DNA of 64,000 bases, taken from contig JANHCV010000012.1 of NCBI GenBank assembly GCA_025594325.1, positions 1,240,001 through 1,304,000 of the forward strand. The letters are read 5' to 3'. Below the pieces are notes generated by a model. It saw nothing but the letters and a program-made list of their open reading frames with translations, was not told where the DNA came from and did no database searches. Below, in pieces: positions 10,063 through 20,642 of the stretch. The first letter of the stretch is position 1; each line of letters opens with the position of its first letter. Both the position numbers and the translations under genes were made by a program. Source of the stretch: Blastocladiella emersonii ATCC 22665. Taxonomy: Eukaryota; Blastocladiomycota; Blastocladiomycetes; Blastocladiales; Blastocladiaceae.

Positions 10063-11411
10063 ATGAAACTTATCATGTATCACACGCTCCTTCTGGCCTT
10101 AGTCGCCGCGCTGGCCGTTCAGCCGGGCGCCGCAAGTGAGTTCGAGTACGCGACGCTTGCGCCGTTGATCCCGCTGCGCTCTCAGCTGCTCACCATCCAC
10201 GAGCTCGCAACGGACACAGTGCCATGATCTCCCTCGTTGGCATGGCGCACATCCAGGACGGTCGGTTCCACAACACGGGACGGTGTATCGACTTCTCTGA
10301 GGCCACGGCGAGTGCGTGACTTCCCGCTCTAACACTACAGGCCGCCGGATCACTTACTGTGCTGTGTGTGTGGATAGACGGCGAGTCGGCCAAGGCGCAG
10401 CTGTGGTCGTGCAATAACCGCTTCGACGGGGAGCGCTCGCCGCACGACCACATCATCGTTGACCGAGACTTTGACCGTCTTCCTTACGAGTACGATCAGC
10501 AGCGGAGCGGGCACGTCTCCGTCGCCCTGACCAGTTCCCTCGCGTAGGATCCGTCACCGCCACGATGGCGTCGATTATTGCCTCGACGTCGCGAACGGCG
10601 AGGCCTACACGGGCGCCGAGGTGCGCTGGTGGACGTGGTACGGCGACGATCCTGCATTCCGACCTCACAGGCCGCCTTGGTAACCGTTTCCTCACTCATC
10701 TCAACTAGCAACGAAACTAAGGCGCAGCGGTGGCGATTCATCGTCTCCTCCACGTTTATCAGCTCCTACCTCGGCCGAGATGTCGGCTATTGCCTCACTG
10801 CTGAGAACGGTACGCTCGTCGTCACCTTTCGCGCGTGATCGCGTACTGACACGATCAGACGAGGATCAGGTCCCAACAACGACTGGAACGGCCAGCGCCT
10901 CGTGCTGACGCCCTGCGCGGGCCGCAACGAGCAGATCTTCTCGCTCGTCACCTCGGGCACCAACGGCCTGTACGACATGCAGCGCGAGTGTCGCGCCAAC
11001 GGCCGATCGGGCGTCTCGTGGTGCGCGTTTCGGTGCGAGTACCGCGAGCAGTGGAAGCCGTTCTGGTACGACGGCGTCACCTACTCATGCGGCCGCCCCG
11101 ACGGGATCGACGGCGCCGACGTGTGCGTCTCGGCGCTCGACCCGGACCAGTACCCGCACGACTGGAACTACGAGGAGAACCTGTGCACGTGCGAGTGCGA
11201 GTCGATCGTCGGGTCCGAGTCGGTGGGCGCCAGCGCCAGCGGCAGCGGCGGCAAGCGGGTGAAGAAGTGGCGCGTCCCGCTCAAAAGCGAGCGCGGTGGT
11301 GGTCCTGCGACCAAGCTGGCGTCTAGTGTCGCTTCTGTCACGATGGCGAGGTCGGCGACCACGATCGCGGCGACCGCCGTCCCGACCCTGAACGTTCGTG
11401 GCCGCCGGTAG
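10063..11411 (+). CDS. secreted beta-trefoil (ricin-B-like) protein with Cys-rich C-terminal domain, copy 1
   Basis: Six exons are proposed: 10063-10135, 10186-10311, 10378-10489, 10548-10637, 10709-10809 and 10870-11411, giving 347 aa. The start MKLIMYHTLLLALVAALAVQ is a signal peptide. Next come trefoil-like units with QxW-type motifs: GRCIDFSEAT, SAKAQLWSCNN, GVDYCLDVANGEAYTGAEVRWW, TKAQRWR, and NGQRLVLTPCAGRNEQIFSL. The last ~130 residues hold a Cys-rich block (WYDGVTYSCG, ...DVCVSALDPDQYPHDW..., CTCEC) and a Gly/Lys-rich tail. The paralogue at 14447-15822 shares every intron position after the signal exon. The trefoil part suggests carbohydrate binding outside the cell. The C-terminal block is unfamiliar to me. 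The first intron acceptor (10185) is the least certain; an alternative acceptor 30 nt downstream would break the frame. Confidence 0.7.
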
Positions 11412-11884
11412 TCCGACCATGCGGTGCGCACGAAATCAAGGCGGTTTCCTCCATCTGTTTGCTCAATGGTTGCGTTGCAGCAAGTAGAATACAATTATAT
11501 TCCCTGCAGAGTCCATTCTCGTCGATTGTGGAGGAGGATAGGCGTGAGCTTGAGCCGCAACACTTCAAACGGCTGGTCGACGACGCGCCGCGTCCTCGCT
11601 CCCCTCTCGCGAACGATGTGATCAAATGAACGTGAGCCTCGTATATGACCTTGCTTAAGATGCATCGGAGTGATGGGACAGCCGCGGGATGAACATGTAA
11701 GTCAACGGTCAAGGCCGCGGATACAGTAGCTTTCCCGTGCGGGACAGCGTTCGCCGCGGAGCGGCCGAGACGCCATATGGTGAGAGCTTTGTCACGGCGA
11801 CCTGTGCAAGTGGTATGCGTTGAGTACCTCGAGAAAGATATCGCGTGTATGGAACATTCGGCGAGAGAGTCGCACGTACGGCTC
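11412..11884. other. intergenic, convergent 3' ends
   Basis: Lies between the stop of trefoil copy 1 (+) and the stop of an unknown gene on the minus strand. It holds one copy of the TTGCAKCAAGT motif (11475-11485) and otherwise nothing I can name. Confidence 0.5.
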
Positions 11885-14112
11885 TCACTCGAGCTCCGCG
11901 TTGAGACTGAAAAGCGACTTTGCCGACTCACCCGCCCGAATCATCTCGCGGATTTCCTTGAACAGCGCCACGGACGGCGTTCGCACACGGAATACCATAC
12001 GAGCATGCTCCAGGTCCCCGCGCAAGGTGGCTTCGCGGATGACCTGGTCCGAATGCGGCGCGATGCGCTCGGCGAGGATTGCTTGGTCGATGTCCGGCGA
12101 GCTAGCGAGCAGTTGGAGCACCCATGACGCCAGCATCGCGCGTGTGTCGAGTGCGTGAAGCGCAAACGTAGGCGCGCGCGCGATGAGGGTCGCAACGGCG
12201 ACGCCGAGCCCAGGAGAGGTGCTGCTGGTCGCGGCAAGCTGCTCGAACGTGAGGCGGTGCGTATCGTCGCGAGAGAGTTCTAGGACTCTGTTCGAGTTGC
12301 TCTCGTGAGCGTATTGCTCGAGGAGAAGCTCGAAGAAGGCAGCGATACCGGCCTCGATCGCAGCTGCGGGACCATGAGAGAGGTGCTGCAGGACGGAGCG
12401 GAGAAGCATCGCGACCACGCCGAGATGGCGCGTTGAGGGCTGACCGAGCGTTTGATCGATGTGATTGAGAGTCTCCGCTACGCTCAAGGGTGACGACGCG
12501 CGCGTCGCAAGGTTGATACACACGGAAGTGAGCGCGGCTAGACCGGGATCGGTGTCGTCCGGGAACTGAGCGAGAAACAGGCTGCGGTCGAGCGCGCCGT
12601 GCGGGTCGCGTTCCGCGTCCACCTCCATGGTCGCGACGAGCTTGGCCAACCCGTCGATCGCCTCGACGGCGACGGGCGGATACTCGACAACGAAGTCCTC
12701 GCGGCAGACGCCTACCGCTGCGCAGATCCGAACGAAACCGAGAACCGTGACTGGCGGGAATCGGCCGCGCAACTCGGCGAGAACTAGAAGCGCGCGTCAG
12801 TTGACATGGTAGAGAAATGTTACAAGCGAGAGAACGTACCAGTAGAGAAGATGGCCGGAAAGACGTCCGGCGCGATAAACGTCCGAACCAGTTTCACAAC
12901 GTACTCGAGCGCGTGCGGGTAGCGCAACGATTCCGAGATGATCAAAGCCCAGACCTCGTCGTGGAGGAGTCCGAGCTCGGCGAACCGCCGAATCACCACA
13001 AAACCGCCCGTCTCGACACACGTGGCGGCGTGGAAGGCAAAGCTGTACCGTTCCCGATCCGTCATGGCGCGAATAGTAGGCACGTCAAACCGGTCCAGTA
13101 GCGCGAGGCCGAGATCGTGGTTGTGCGTCGTAAACTCGCAGAGGCACACGCCAGTGTCGCTGTACACCCAGCCCTGTTGCTGGAGCCACGCAATCGCGTC
13201 GGGCACAACGTCGGCGGCAACGGGATGAGACTGCATCGTGTCAAGGAAGACACTCGCAACGTTGGGCCGGGAGAAGAAGGCCATGAGCTCGATACGGTTG
13301 ACGCTGTAGCCACCATTGAGGATGCGTTCGACGGCGGCAAGGTTCCACACGGTCATTGCCGCCAGCACGAGCGCCATGGAGTAGGTGACGTGAGCCAGCT
13401 CGCCAATATCTGCCGACAGCGATGCTAGAGCCGCGCGCGTAGAGAAGTTTTCGCTTAGCCACAACCTCTACCACACGTTGGTGATGCAGGCGCGCTCGGT
13501 GCGAAACGAGCCGGGAAACAGCGCTACAAGATGGTCGAGACACGCGATCATGCCGTTGATGTCGCCAATGTGCAAGAAGTAGTAAGGGAGCGAGAGTCCT
13601 TCCGGCACCGCGCGGAGCGCACACGACGAGTGAAGCGTGTCCGGAGTTGCATCGGCAAAGGGGCGGAGAGCATCGAGAAGCGATGCGGGTCGCGACTGCG
13701 CGCGGCGGTAAATGTGCGCGAGGACTGACGGCGAGAACGGGTGCAGCACGCGAGTCCGCTCGACACTCAAGTCGTTGCTGTCGTTCAGGACACGCAGACC
13801 GCCTCGCTTAGCATCCTTGAGCCGCATCTTAAGGTACCAGACGAACGGCATCTGCAGCTGACGTGCAGCAGGAAACTCGTCGTCAAGTCGAACGCCAAGG
13901 CGCGCGTCTCGACCTTCGTCGTAATCTTCGAACGTGACGCTATGAGCGACATGGTGCGCCCAGACGCGCAGGACAGTAGGCGAGCGAGCGGCATCGCGCG
14001 TCGTGCTGCACGCGACCGCGATGGCCGACCTCGCCCGCGCAAGCGCAACCGCGCGCTCGAGGACAGTTTCAGGGAGCACATAAAGTGATTGCATCAAGTC
14101 CGGTTGCTTCAT
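11885..14112 (-). CDS. unknown 703-aa protein
   Basis: Three exons are proposed: 14112-13528, 13467-12840 and 12783-11885. The introns are 60 nt (GTAGCG...GTGTGGTAG) and 57 nt (GTACGT...CTTCTAG). An apparent in-frame TAG at 13468-13470 is the acceptor of the first intron, so the gene can be intact. The protein is rich in Ala, Leu and Arg. It appears largely helical, with an N-terminal ~195-residue part (TVLERAVALARARSAIAVAC) and long helical stretches after it. There is no signal peptide or membrane span. I recognise no domain. The spacing of helices and leucines resembles the ankyrin-like repeat families expanded in zoosporic fungi, but no repeat unit is clear. Confidence 0.55.
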
Positions 14113-14366
14113 GGGGAGTGTTTCACGCGATTCATAGCGCGCGCGAAGAGCGTGAGCGTTCCGAGCGCAGACGACAGCGATTGGCTGAGCGCGTTTGGCG
14201 TCGCCCGCGGTCAGCAGCACGTGCGTGGCTCAGCGCGCTTGCCCTTGCCCTTGTGCTTCAGTCCTGCATGCGCGCACGCGCACGAATAGAGCGCCCATGT
14301 GGGTCTCTGCATAAAGCGCACGAGCTGCTCTCGTTGGTGGCGTCTCCCGACGCCCACGAGCGAGAG

Positions 14367-14373
14367 TATAAAG
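14367..14373 (+). promoter_or_regulatory. TATA box of trefoil copy 2
   Basis: TATAAAG lies about 75 nt upstream of the ATG at 14447, a normal position for a core promoter with a short leader. Copy 1 has no comparable box at that distance, so the two paralogues may be expressed differently. Confidence 0.5.
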
Positions 14374-14446
14374 TTGGCATCGCCCCCCACCCACGACCCT
14401 CGCTCTCGCCCGTCCGCTCGCTCGTCGCCTCGAAGCAGACGCAACC

Positions 14447-15822
14447 ATGACCATGTATCAACACCCTGTCCTCGCCCTCGTGGCGGTCCTTGCCCTTGGC
14501 GCCCAGATCGCGACTGCGTACGGGTCTACCCCACTGCGCGGCATCTGTTTCGTGTGCTCCTCGCTCACGAACCGCCGCTGCGTTTGCTAGTTGGCAGATC
14601 TACAACTTTGGAATGGCGCACGTCGAGGACTGGCGGCACAACGCGGGCCGCTGCCTTGACTTCTCAGAGGCCACTGCGAGTACGTTTTCGATCGCTCGCA
14701 TTACTGGTGCGGCTGAGCAGACTGCTGACGCTCAACGCTTGCGTTAGATGGCCAGTCCGCCAAGGCGCAGATGTGGGCGTGCGTAAACCAGTGGGGCTAC
14801 TTTAACGACCCAGGGTTTGCGGACTCCCCGCATAATCACCGGATTGTTGACTATCACCCTTCTCGCATGTCCTCGTACGTCTTCTATCCAACTGACTCAA
14901 GTCAGCGACGAACTAACCTTTGGATCGACCCTATACCGCATGCCAGCATTATGCACAAGTACAACGGCGTCAATTACTGCCTTGACGTGGCCGAGGGCAA
15001 GGCGTTTGAAGGTGCCGAGGTTCGATGGTGGAAGTGGTACGTGTACTTCAACGCCAACCTCACGCGACCATCCGCCCCTCCACTCACACGCTGTACTTGA
15101 TTCGTGCCCTGCTCAGCAACGGCACTCCAGCTCAGCAGTGGGACAAAAGAAATTACCGCTTCGCTTCGGCCCTCGAGCCAAGTCTCTGCCTCGATCCCGT
15201 TGGCGGTACGTTCTCTTTTGTGTCGGTTACCCACAACGCGTTGATGCTAACGCGTGGCCTCGCATCAGGTTCCAGCGGCGATCGCAACGGGCAGCGATTG
15301 CAGCTCTGGAAATGCACAGGCAATTCCGGGAACACTGCGCAGAATTTTGACTTCATGGACCTTGGCCGCACCAACGGCCGCATCGACATGCAGCGCGACT
15401 GCCGTGTACAGCAACCGCCGGGCGAGATGTGCAACATCCACTGCAACTACCGCGAGAAGTGGAAGCCGTTCTGGTACGACGGCATCACCTACTCGTGCGG
15501 GCACCCGAACGGGCCTGACGGGTCGCTTGTCTGCGTGACCAACATCCACCCGGACCAGGAGCCCCACGACTGGGAGCCCGAGCAGGAGCCGCTGTGCTAC
15601 TGCGTGTGCTCCCCGTTTGGCGACAGCAGCGGGCCCGAGTCGGCCGGCACGAACCGCACCCGTACCCCGACCCGCAAGATTGCGCTCAAGGGCAGTGCTG
15701 GTCGTGCCACCAAGGCGGCGGCGACCAAGGCGGCGGCGACCAAGGCGGCGGCGACCAAGGCGGCGGCGACCAAGTCGGCGACCAAGCCGGTCCCTGCCGC
15801 CATCGCGACCCCGACCCTCTGA
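14447..15822 (+). CDS. secreted beta-trefoil (ricin-B-like) protein with Cys-rich C-terminal domain, copy 2
   Basis: Six exons: 14447-14517, 14591-14679, 14748-14868, 14947-15036, 15117-15205 and 15269-15822, giving 337 aa. The N terminus MTMYQHPVLALVAVLALGAQ is a signal peptide ending near IATA. The mature part has trefoil repeats with QxW-like signatures: GRCLDFSEAT, SAKAQMWACVNQW, YCLDVAEGKAFEGAEVRWW, GTPAQQWD, NGQRLQLWKC. The Cys-rich block (YREKWKPFWYDGITYSCG, DPQEPHDW-like stretch, CYCVC) is closely conserved with copy 1. The C terminus is a Lys/Ala/Thr-rich tail built from 15-bp repeats. Conservation is highest in the Cys-rich block, so that part, not the trefoil, may be the functional core. 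Likely secreted and sugar-binding by family knowledge; the actual ligand cannot be read from sequence. Confidence 0.75.
15708..15785 (+). repeat. 15-bp in-gene tandem repeat (TKAAA units)
   Basis: Four to five near-perfect copies of GCGACCAAGGCGGCG inside the last exon of trefoil copy 2, coding A-T-K-A-A. The length is a multiple of three, so copy-number change keeps the frame. Copy 1 has a different Gly/Ser/Lys tail at this place. Confidence 0.85.
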
Positions 15823-15888
15823 TCCGCCCGCTCCTCGATTTTGACCTCTGCTGCCCATTTTTCGCCCTTTGAATCTGTCCGTGTCCCA

Positions 15889-15899
15889 TTGCAGCAAGT
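15889..15899 (-). promoter_or_regulatory. TTGCAGCAAGT motif downstream of trefoil copy 2
   Basis: One of seven copies of TTGCAKCAAGT. Read on the minus strand it is ACTTGCTGCAATG, with an ATG overlapping the end, exactly as at the ARFRP1 start. That ATG opens a short antisense frame through the repeat tail, so the motif could start an antisense transcript. A match of the same kind (11475-11485) lies 64 nt past the stop of copy 1. Confidence 0.35.
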
Positions 15900-16022
15900 T
15901 TATACAGTTTGTTTCATTCGAATCACATCACGTTGAGAGAGGTAGAGTGAATGCTGGTGTCGGCCATCTCTTCCGCCGCGCTGTATCTTACACCACCATC
16001 AATACCACGGCCACCGACCTTC

Positions 16023-17743
16023 TCATACCCCGCGGCCGCCCGTCCGCCACGCCGCGGCCATCTCCTCAGTGACGGACCAGTACCCGCGTCCACGGGCGTC
16101 CGCCGACATCGGCACCCTCGCCCGCCCCTCCTCCTCCTCGCGATCCCCGTGCGCCATCGCCTTGATCCTAGCCATTGCGCCCTCGAGCTCGCTGCACAAC
16201 GCCTCGGCCTCGCTGCGCTTCTCCACGCGCCCGCGCTCGCGCTCTGCGGCCTCGCGTTCGAGCGTCGCGACCCGCGCTTCCGCGACCGCGCGTGCACCGC
16301 GCTCCGTCTCGAGGCGGCGGCCGAGCCACTCGGCGTGCTGGCGCAGCTGCGCGGTCACGGCGCGCTCGTCGTCGAGGCGCGCGCGCAGGTCGCACACGGT
16401 TGTCACGAGACGGTGTTCGCGGCGGCGGAGCGAGGCGAGGGCGGAGGCGGTGGGGGAGGTGGTGCTGGAGGTGACGGAGGAGGTGTGGGAGAGGTCGAGC
16501 GAGTCGGTGCGCGACGGCGGTGTCGCGGAACCTGCGGTCGCGACGGAGGTCGGCGAGCGCGGGAGCGACGGCGCGGTCGTTGAGCAGGCGGTCGCGACAG
16601 AGGTCGGCGAGCGCAGGAGAGAGGGCGCGACCGTCGACCCGGTCGTTGCAGCGGTCGCGGACCGCGGGAGCGACGGCGACGTGGCACCCGACCCCACCGT
16701 CGGGTCGGGCAGGTAGCGGACCAGCGGCGACGCAAACTCGGCGTCGCTCTCGTCAACGACCGAGCGGCGACGCAGGTGCGGGACCGGGACGGCGGACGGC
16801 GGACGCGGGCGCGGGTTCCACTCGTCGTGGTCGGCGGACCGGCGTGACGACGAGGGCGAGGCGGATGCGGATGCGCGGACGGTGTCGTTGGACGCGGTGC
16901 TGTTGACTTTGGGCAGGACGGGTTCAGGGTCCGCATCGTCGGCGTACGAGGCGAGCAGGTCGTTGACGCTCGCGGCGGCCGGAAACGTGCGGCGCTCGTC
17001 GAGGTCAGCGGCCTGCGCGGCGGCGGCGAGGAGCGCCGCGGAGCCCGAGTCCCGAGTCGCGGCGCGGCCGCGGACGGGTGAGCGAGGCGCGATGTACAGG
17101 TCGCCGAGCGAGGTGGCGACGGTGGGTCTTGTGGGTGACGGACGTGTGGGTGACGACGGTGTTTGAGCGGGTGGTGCGACAGGCGAGTGCGGCGACAGCA
17201 CCGTCGTCACGGTGAGATCCGCCGGTCTCGCACGCGCCGCCGCGACGGGCGTTGGCGGGATCGCCGCGAGCATAGCCTCGTGCTCGACGTCGGGCGTTAC
17301 GTGCGGGGGCGGGTACTCGACGCCGAACTCGCAGTCTTCGAGCTGCTCGAGTTCGAGCTCCAGGTCGTCGAGGACCTCGTGCTGCAGGTGAATATCCCAG
17401 TCGCTCGGTCCCTGTCCGTCGCGGTCGAGCGGCGGTGGCGGTCCGTCGTGGCGCTTGCGCAGGAGGTGGGTCGGCGAGTAGGAGCGGCGGCGCAGGTACG
17501 GGCTCGCGGGTCCCGTGCGCTGCTTGATGGCGGTCGAGATGGTCGGGCGCCAGACCTCGCGGCGCGAGCGGCCCTCGGAGGCTTCGAGGCGCTCGTTGGT
17601 GCGTCGCCGGCCGCTAAACGAGGGTTGGGGTTAGTGCGAGTCGGGAGAAGAGACGACGGTGGGTGGACGGACCGCGGCGACGGCGGCAGCGAGGCGACGA
17701 GGATGTAGGGGTCGTCGGCGGGCGACGAGAGTGCGGCGCTCAT
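16023..17743 (-). CDS. Ser/Pro/Thr-rich protein with C-terminal coiled coil
   Basis: Two exons: 17743-17673 and 17613-16023, with a 59-nt intron (GTCCGT...GTTTAG), giving 553 aa. After a short N terminus (MSAALSSPADDPYILVASLP) comes a basic region (WRPTISTAIKQRTGPASPYL) and an acidic helix (LDDLELELEQLEDCEFGVEY). A long low-complexity Ser/Thr/Pro/Ala region follows, with repeated SLPRSPTSVAT-like units. The last ~150 residues, from about ASLRRREHRLVTTVCDLRARL on, form heptad-rich coiled coil. No signal peptide or membrane span is visible. It looks like a cytoskeletal or scaffold protein, but I cannot name a family. SP and TP dipeptides suggest phosphorylation (inference). Confidence 0.65.
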
Positions 17744-18149
17744 GGCTGCGGTGGTTGCGTTAAATCATGAGGGTTGCGTTGAGATCGGTTGCGGGAGAGG
17801 AGAGCGGGCGCGAAGAAAAGTGTCTCCTCCCAAAGCGCGAGACAAACGCGTTGCGGGCGCGGTCAGGTGAGGCGGCTGCCACGGGTGTTGGGCGGTGGAA
17901 CGCGACCCGTTTCGGGTGGGCACGTTGGTGGCGCCGGGCGCGGCCGCTTGCGCCCACTTTCCGCCACGGGCAGGCCGGTGGCGAGCGCCACCCTGAGCGG
18001 AGAAGGCCGCCGCTCCCGCAACGCTGCAACACTCGTACAGCGCACTCTAGCGAAGCCCATGTAAGAATGAACCGATGCAACCTGCGATGCAGCCCGCTGA
18101 CCTCCGCCGGCGCGGCGTCTAGAGAACCACCACCACCGCCACCATCACC
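17744..18149. promoter_or_regulatory. shared upstream region of two divergent genes
   Basis: 406 bp between the ATG of the coiled-coil gene (minus) and that of the 232-aa protein (plus). No TATA box or clear known element is visible. The stretch just before the plus-strand ATG is CCACC/CCATC-rich, a start context common in this window. Confidence 0.4.
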
Positions 18150-19041
18150 ATGACCAACGACGACTCGCGCCGCGGCCGGTCGCCTGCCCCCTCGCCGCTC
18201 GCCTACTCGGGCGCGCCCGCCTCCTCCTCCCCCGCTGCCGCTGCCGCCACCGCCGCCGCCACGGCCCCCGCGCACGTGCGCCGCCAGCCCAACGCCCCCG
18301 TGGCGGGCAACTCGTCGCTGCAGATCACAGGCATCTTCGGGTTCGGCACCGACGCCCCCGACTACCTGATGCACGACTTCGAGCCGGCGACCAAGCCGCG
18401 CGCGCGCCTGCTCGCCGCCGCCTCGGGCCCGCGCCGCGGCCGCTCGCCCAACCCGCTCGTGTGGGACGAGTCGCCCGAGGCCCGCGAGGAGGCCATGCGC
18501 TCGCTCGTCGTCGTCCCGCAGTCCAAGCGCCGCGCCAAGTCGGTCCCGCCGCCCGCCACCTCGGGCGTCATTGGCCAGAGCCCCGCGGCGGGGGCCACTG
18601 ACAACGTCGTTCCGCGCAAGCGCGGCACCTACACCAAGGTACCCGGCGGCACGCCTTACTCGTTCAAGGTAACGGTCGATTCTCTTTTCGCTTTCGGCTG
18701 CTCGTTCGCTCTTTGCTCCTCTCTTCGCGGGTGGACGAGGGGCGGGCGGGCAGCCTGCTGACACTTCGGATTCCCTCATCCCCACCCACCGTGTCTGTGT
18801 ACTCATTCACGCGCACCCTCCACTCTCGCCCCCGTGTATACCACCCGTGCTCCCGCGCAAGGTCCCGCAGTCGGACCCGTCGCTCGTCGACCCGCTCACC
18901 CTGCACCCCAAGTCGTCCTCCAACGGCGAGATCCGGTACGTGGCCTCGGGCCGCCGCCTGCGCCGCCCCGCCTCGTCCGCGCGCCTCGGCAACGACTCGC
19001 GCAACGGTACCGGCGCCTCGCTCACCTGGAAGGAGGAGTAA
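18150..19041 (+). CDS. unknown 232-aa basic, Ala/Pro/Ser-rich protein
   Basis: Exons 18150-18668 and 18862-19041 are joined in phase 0 across a 193-nt intron (GTAACG...CGCAAG). The N-terminal third is low complexity (RGRSPAPSPLAYSG, Ala runs). The middle has SLQITGIFGFGTDAPDYLMH, an ordered-looking segment, and two RGRSP motifs. The end is GTYTKVPGGTPYSFK joined to VPQSDPSLVDPLTLHPKSS. There is no signal peptide. I recognise no family. The ordered segments around ITGIFGFGTDAPDYLMHDF and KVPGGTPYSFKVPQSDPSLV would be the places to search for homologues. The intron is longer than most here, and its acceptor CAAG is not of the usual -TAG type, so the second exon start is moderately certain. Confidence 0.55.
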
Positions 19042-19226
19042 TCGACTTCCAACGACAAGACCTACAAGAATGGGAGAACCCCGCCCCGCCAAGCAACCAC
19101 CACCGATTTTGTACACACACACTCGCTCGCTCTGTAATAGTATCGCACCACATCATCACCACCACCTCTACCAACACCAATGCGGAAAGTATAACGATTT
19201 ATTTCACCTCTTGCCTCGCTCGCTCT

Positions 19227-20293
19227 TTACTTGCGGTACCCGCCGCCGCCGCGGCCGTACCCCGAGGACCGCGACTCCTCGCGCCGCCGCTTGCGCTCGC
19301 GCTCCTCCTCGATGGCTCGGTCCAGCTTCGACGTGGCGCTCACGGGCGCCGCGGACGCGGGGGCAGGGGAGGCGACCGGCGCCGCGCTCGCCATCATGGA
19401 CGCGAGGCTGCGCTTCTTGGGCGCTGCCGCGGTTGTCGCGGTAGCGGTCGCGGGCTTGGCGCCGAACCCAAACTTCTTGATGCCGGAAGCAGCGGGTGCC
19501 GCAGCCGTGAGCTTGACGCCACCGAGCGCGAGTTTGAGCGGGGCCGCGGGCGCAGCAGCTGGTGCCGACGCGTCGTCAGACGCCGGTGCTGCGGCGTCGC
19601 CTGCAGAAGCCGAGTCAGGCCGCTTGAGCTCAGTGGTGAGCCCCTTGGCCTTGATCTCCTCCTCCTGACGCGCGCGGCGCTCCTCGGCCTCCTTGTTAGC
19701 CCTCGCGATCTGGGCCTCGATCATCTCGCGCTCGACCGTCTCGGCGTCGCGCTCCTCGCGCTCCTTTCGCGCCGCGGCCTCCATGCGCTTCATGGCCTCG
19801 GGCGACCGGTCTATGTACGCGACCCACCACCCGCGCTCGGTCTCGTCGACGCGGCAGTCGCCCTCGCGGCCGAGGTGCTTCGCGAACTCGGACAGCGACG
19901 ACCAGCACGTCGCGTTCATGTGCACGTGGTGCCGGTCCGAGATGTACTCCTGGTACACCTGGTTCGCGAGCACGCGCAGCGTGCCGTACCGGGTCCGTAA
20001 AATGTCGAGGTAGCCCGACTTGAACTGGCGCGAGTACTCGGTCAGCATCGCCGCCGCGTTGTCGCTGAACAGCTCCATGGCACGCTGGTGCGACTCGGTG
20101 TTGATGTGGCACTTGAACCCGTTCTCGTCGCGGCACGACTAGATTGACGATAAGGGTGAGCCGGCGGTGGGGTGAGGGAGATGAAGAAGCGCACCTTCTT
20201 GCACGCCTCGCAGTACCACCGCAGCTTCTGCAGGCCCTTGGCCTTGATGCGGTTGCCAATCGCCTTGGCCGTCAGGAATCCTTCCTTGCCCAT
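19227..20293 (-). CDS. KIN17: KIN17 DNA/RNA-binding zinc-finger protein
   Basis: Two exons, 20293-20195 and 20138-19227, with a 56-nt intron (GTGCGC...AATCTAG), code 336 aa. The start MGKEGFLTAKAIGNRIKAKG and the C2H2 finger (WYCEACKK, then SCRDENGFKCH and ESHQRAM) are hallmark KIN17 sequences, and the intron splits the finger. The winged-helix-like domain follows (about residues 55-160, SGYLDILRTRYGTLRVLANQ). A charged helix and an Ala-rich low-complexity tail end in RSSGYGRGGGGYRK. Animal KIN17 ends in tandem KOW/SH3-like domains. They are missing here and replaced by the RGG-like tail. Nuclear roles in RNA processing and DNA replication/repair are known for the family. The motif ACTTGCTGCAA lies directly before the ATG. 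Confidence 0.9.
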
Positions 20294-20295
20294 GG

Positions 20296-20306
20296 TTGCA
20301 GCAAGT
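20296..20306 (-). promoter_or_regulatory. TTGCAGCAAGT motif abutting the KIN17 start codon
   Basis: On the coding strand it reads ACTTGCTGCAACC directly before ATG. The same arrangement occurs at the membrane-protein gene (26561-26571) and at ARFRP1 (59310-59320). Candidate initiator or 5'-leader element. Confidence 0.5.
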
Positions 20307-20642
20307 TACGCGGAGTAGAGATGCATCAGCTTCCGTGTGTGAGTTCACGATGGGGAGCTCGAGCCGCGCGGGTTGTTCCCTTCACCTCGCGCGTTGACCG
20401 CGGCGGCCAGCGCCGGCGGCTCTCTCACCTCACACAGGTCAGAGGCGACCATGGCCATGGCCAAATCACTGATGAATCATCAGCTACTCCGCCACCCACC
20501 CTAGCCGCTGCGCGAGCTCCAAGAGCCGGAGCAGCGCAAACGGCTCCGGCACCGTGTGCGCCAGGGGCAGCCCCGAGGGGTGCCGCGCCTCCATCACGGA
20601 CAGACGGTTCCCGTGTCGAGCGCCTCCGTCAAGTACCTGAGC

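Noticed and set aside
13468-13470. In-frame TAG read as a nonsense mutation
   Set aside because: It forms the acceptor of a 60-nt intron with matching phases, so no break is needed.
15686-15889. Antisense ORF starting at the TTGCAGCAAGT motif
   Set aside because: It translates the TKAAA repeat backwards into Trp/Ser/Pro repeats. I mention it only as a possible antisense transcript, not as a gene.
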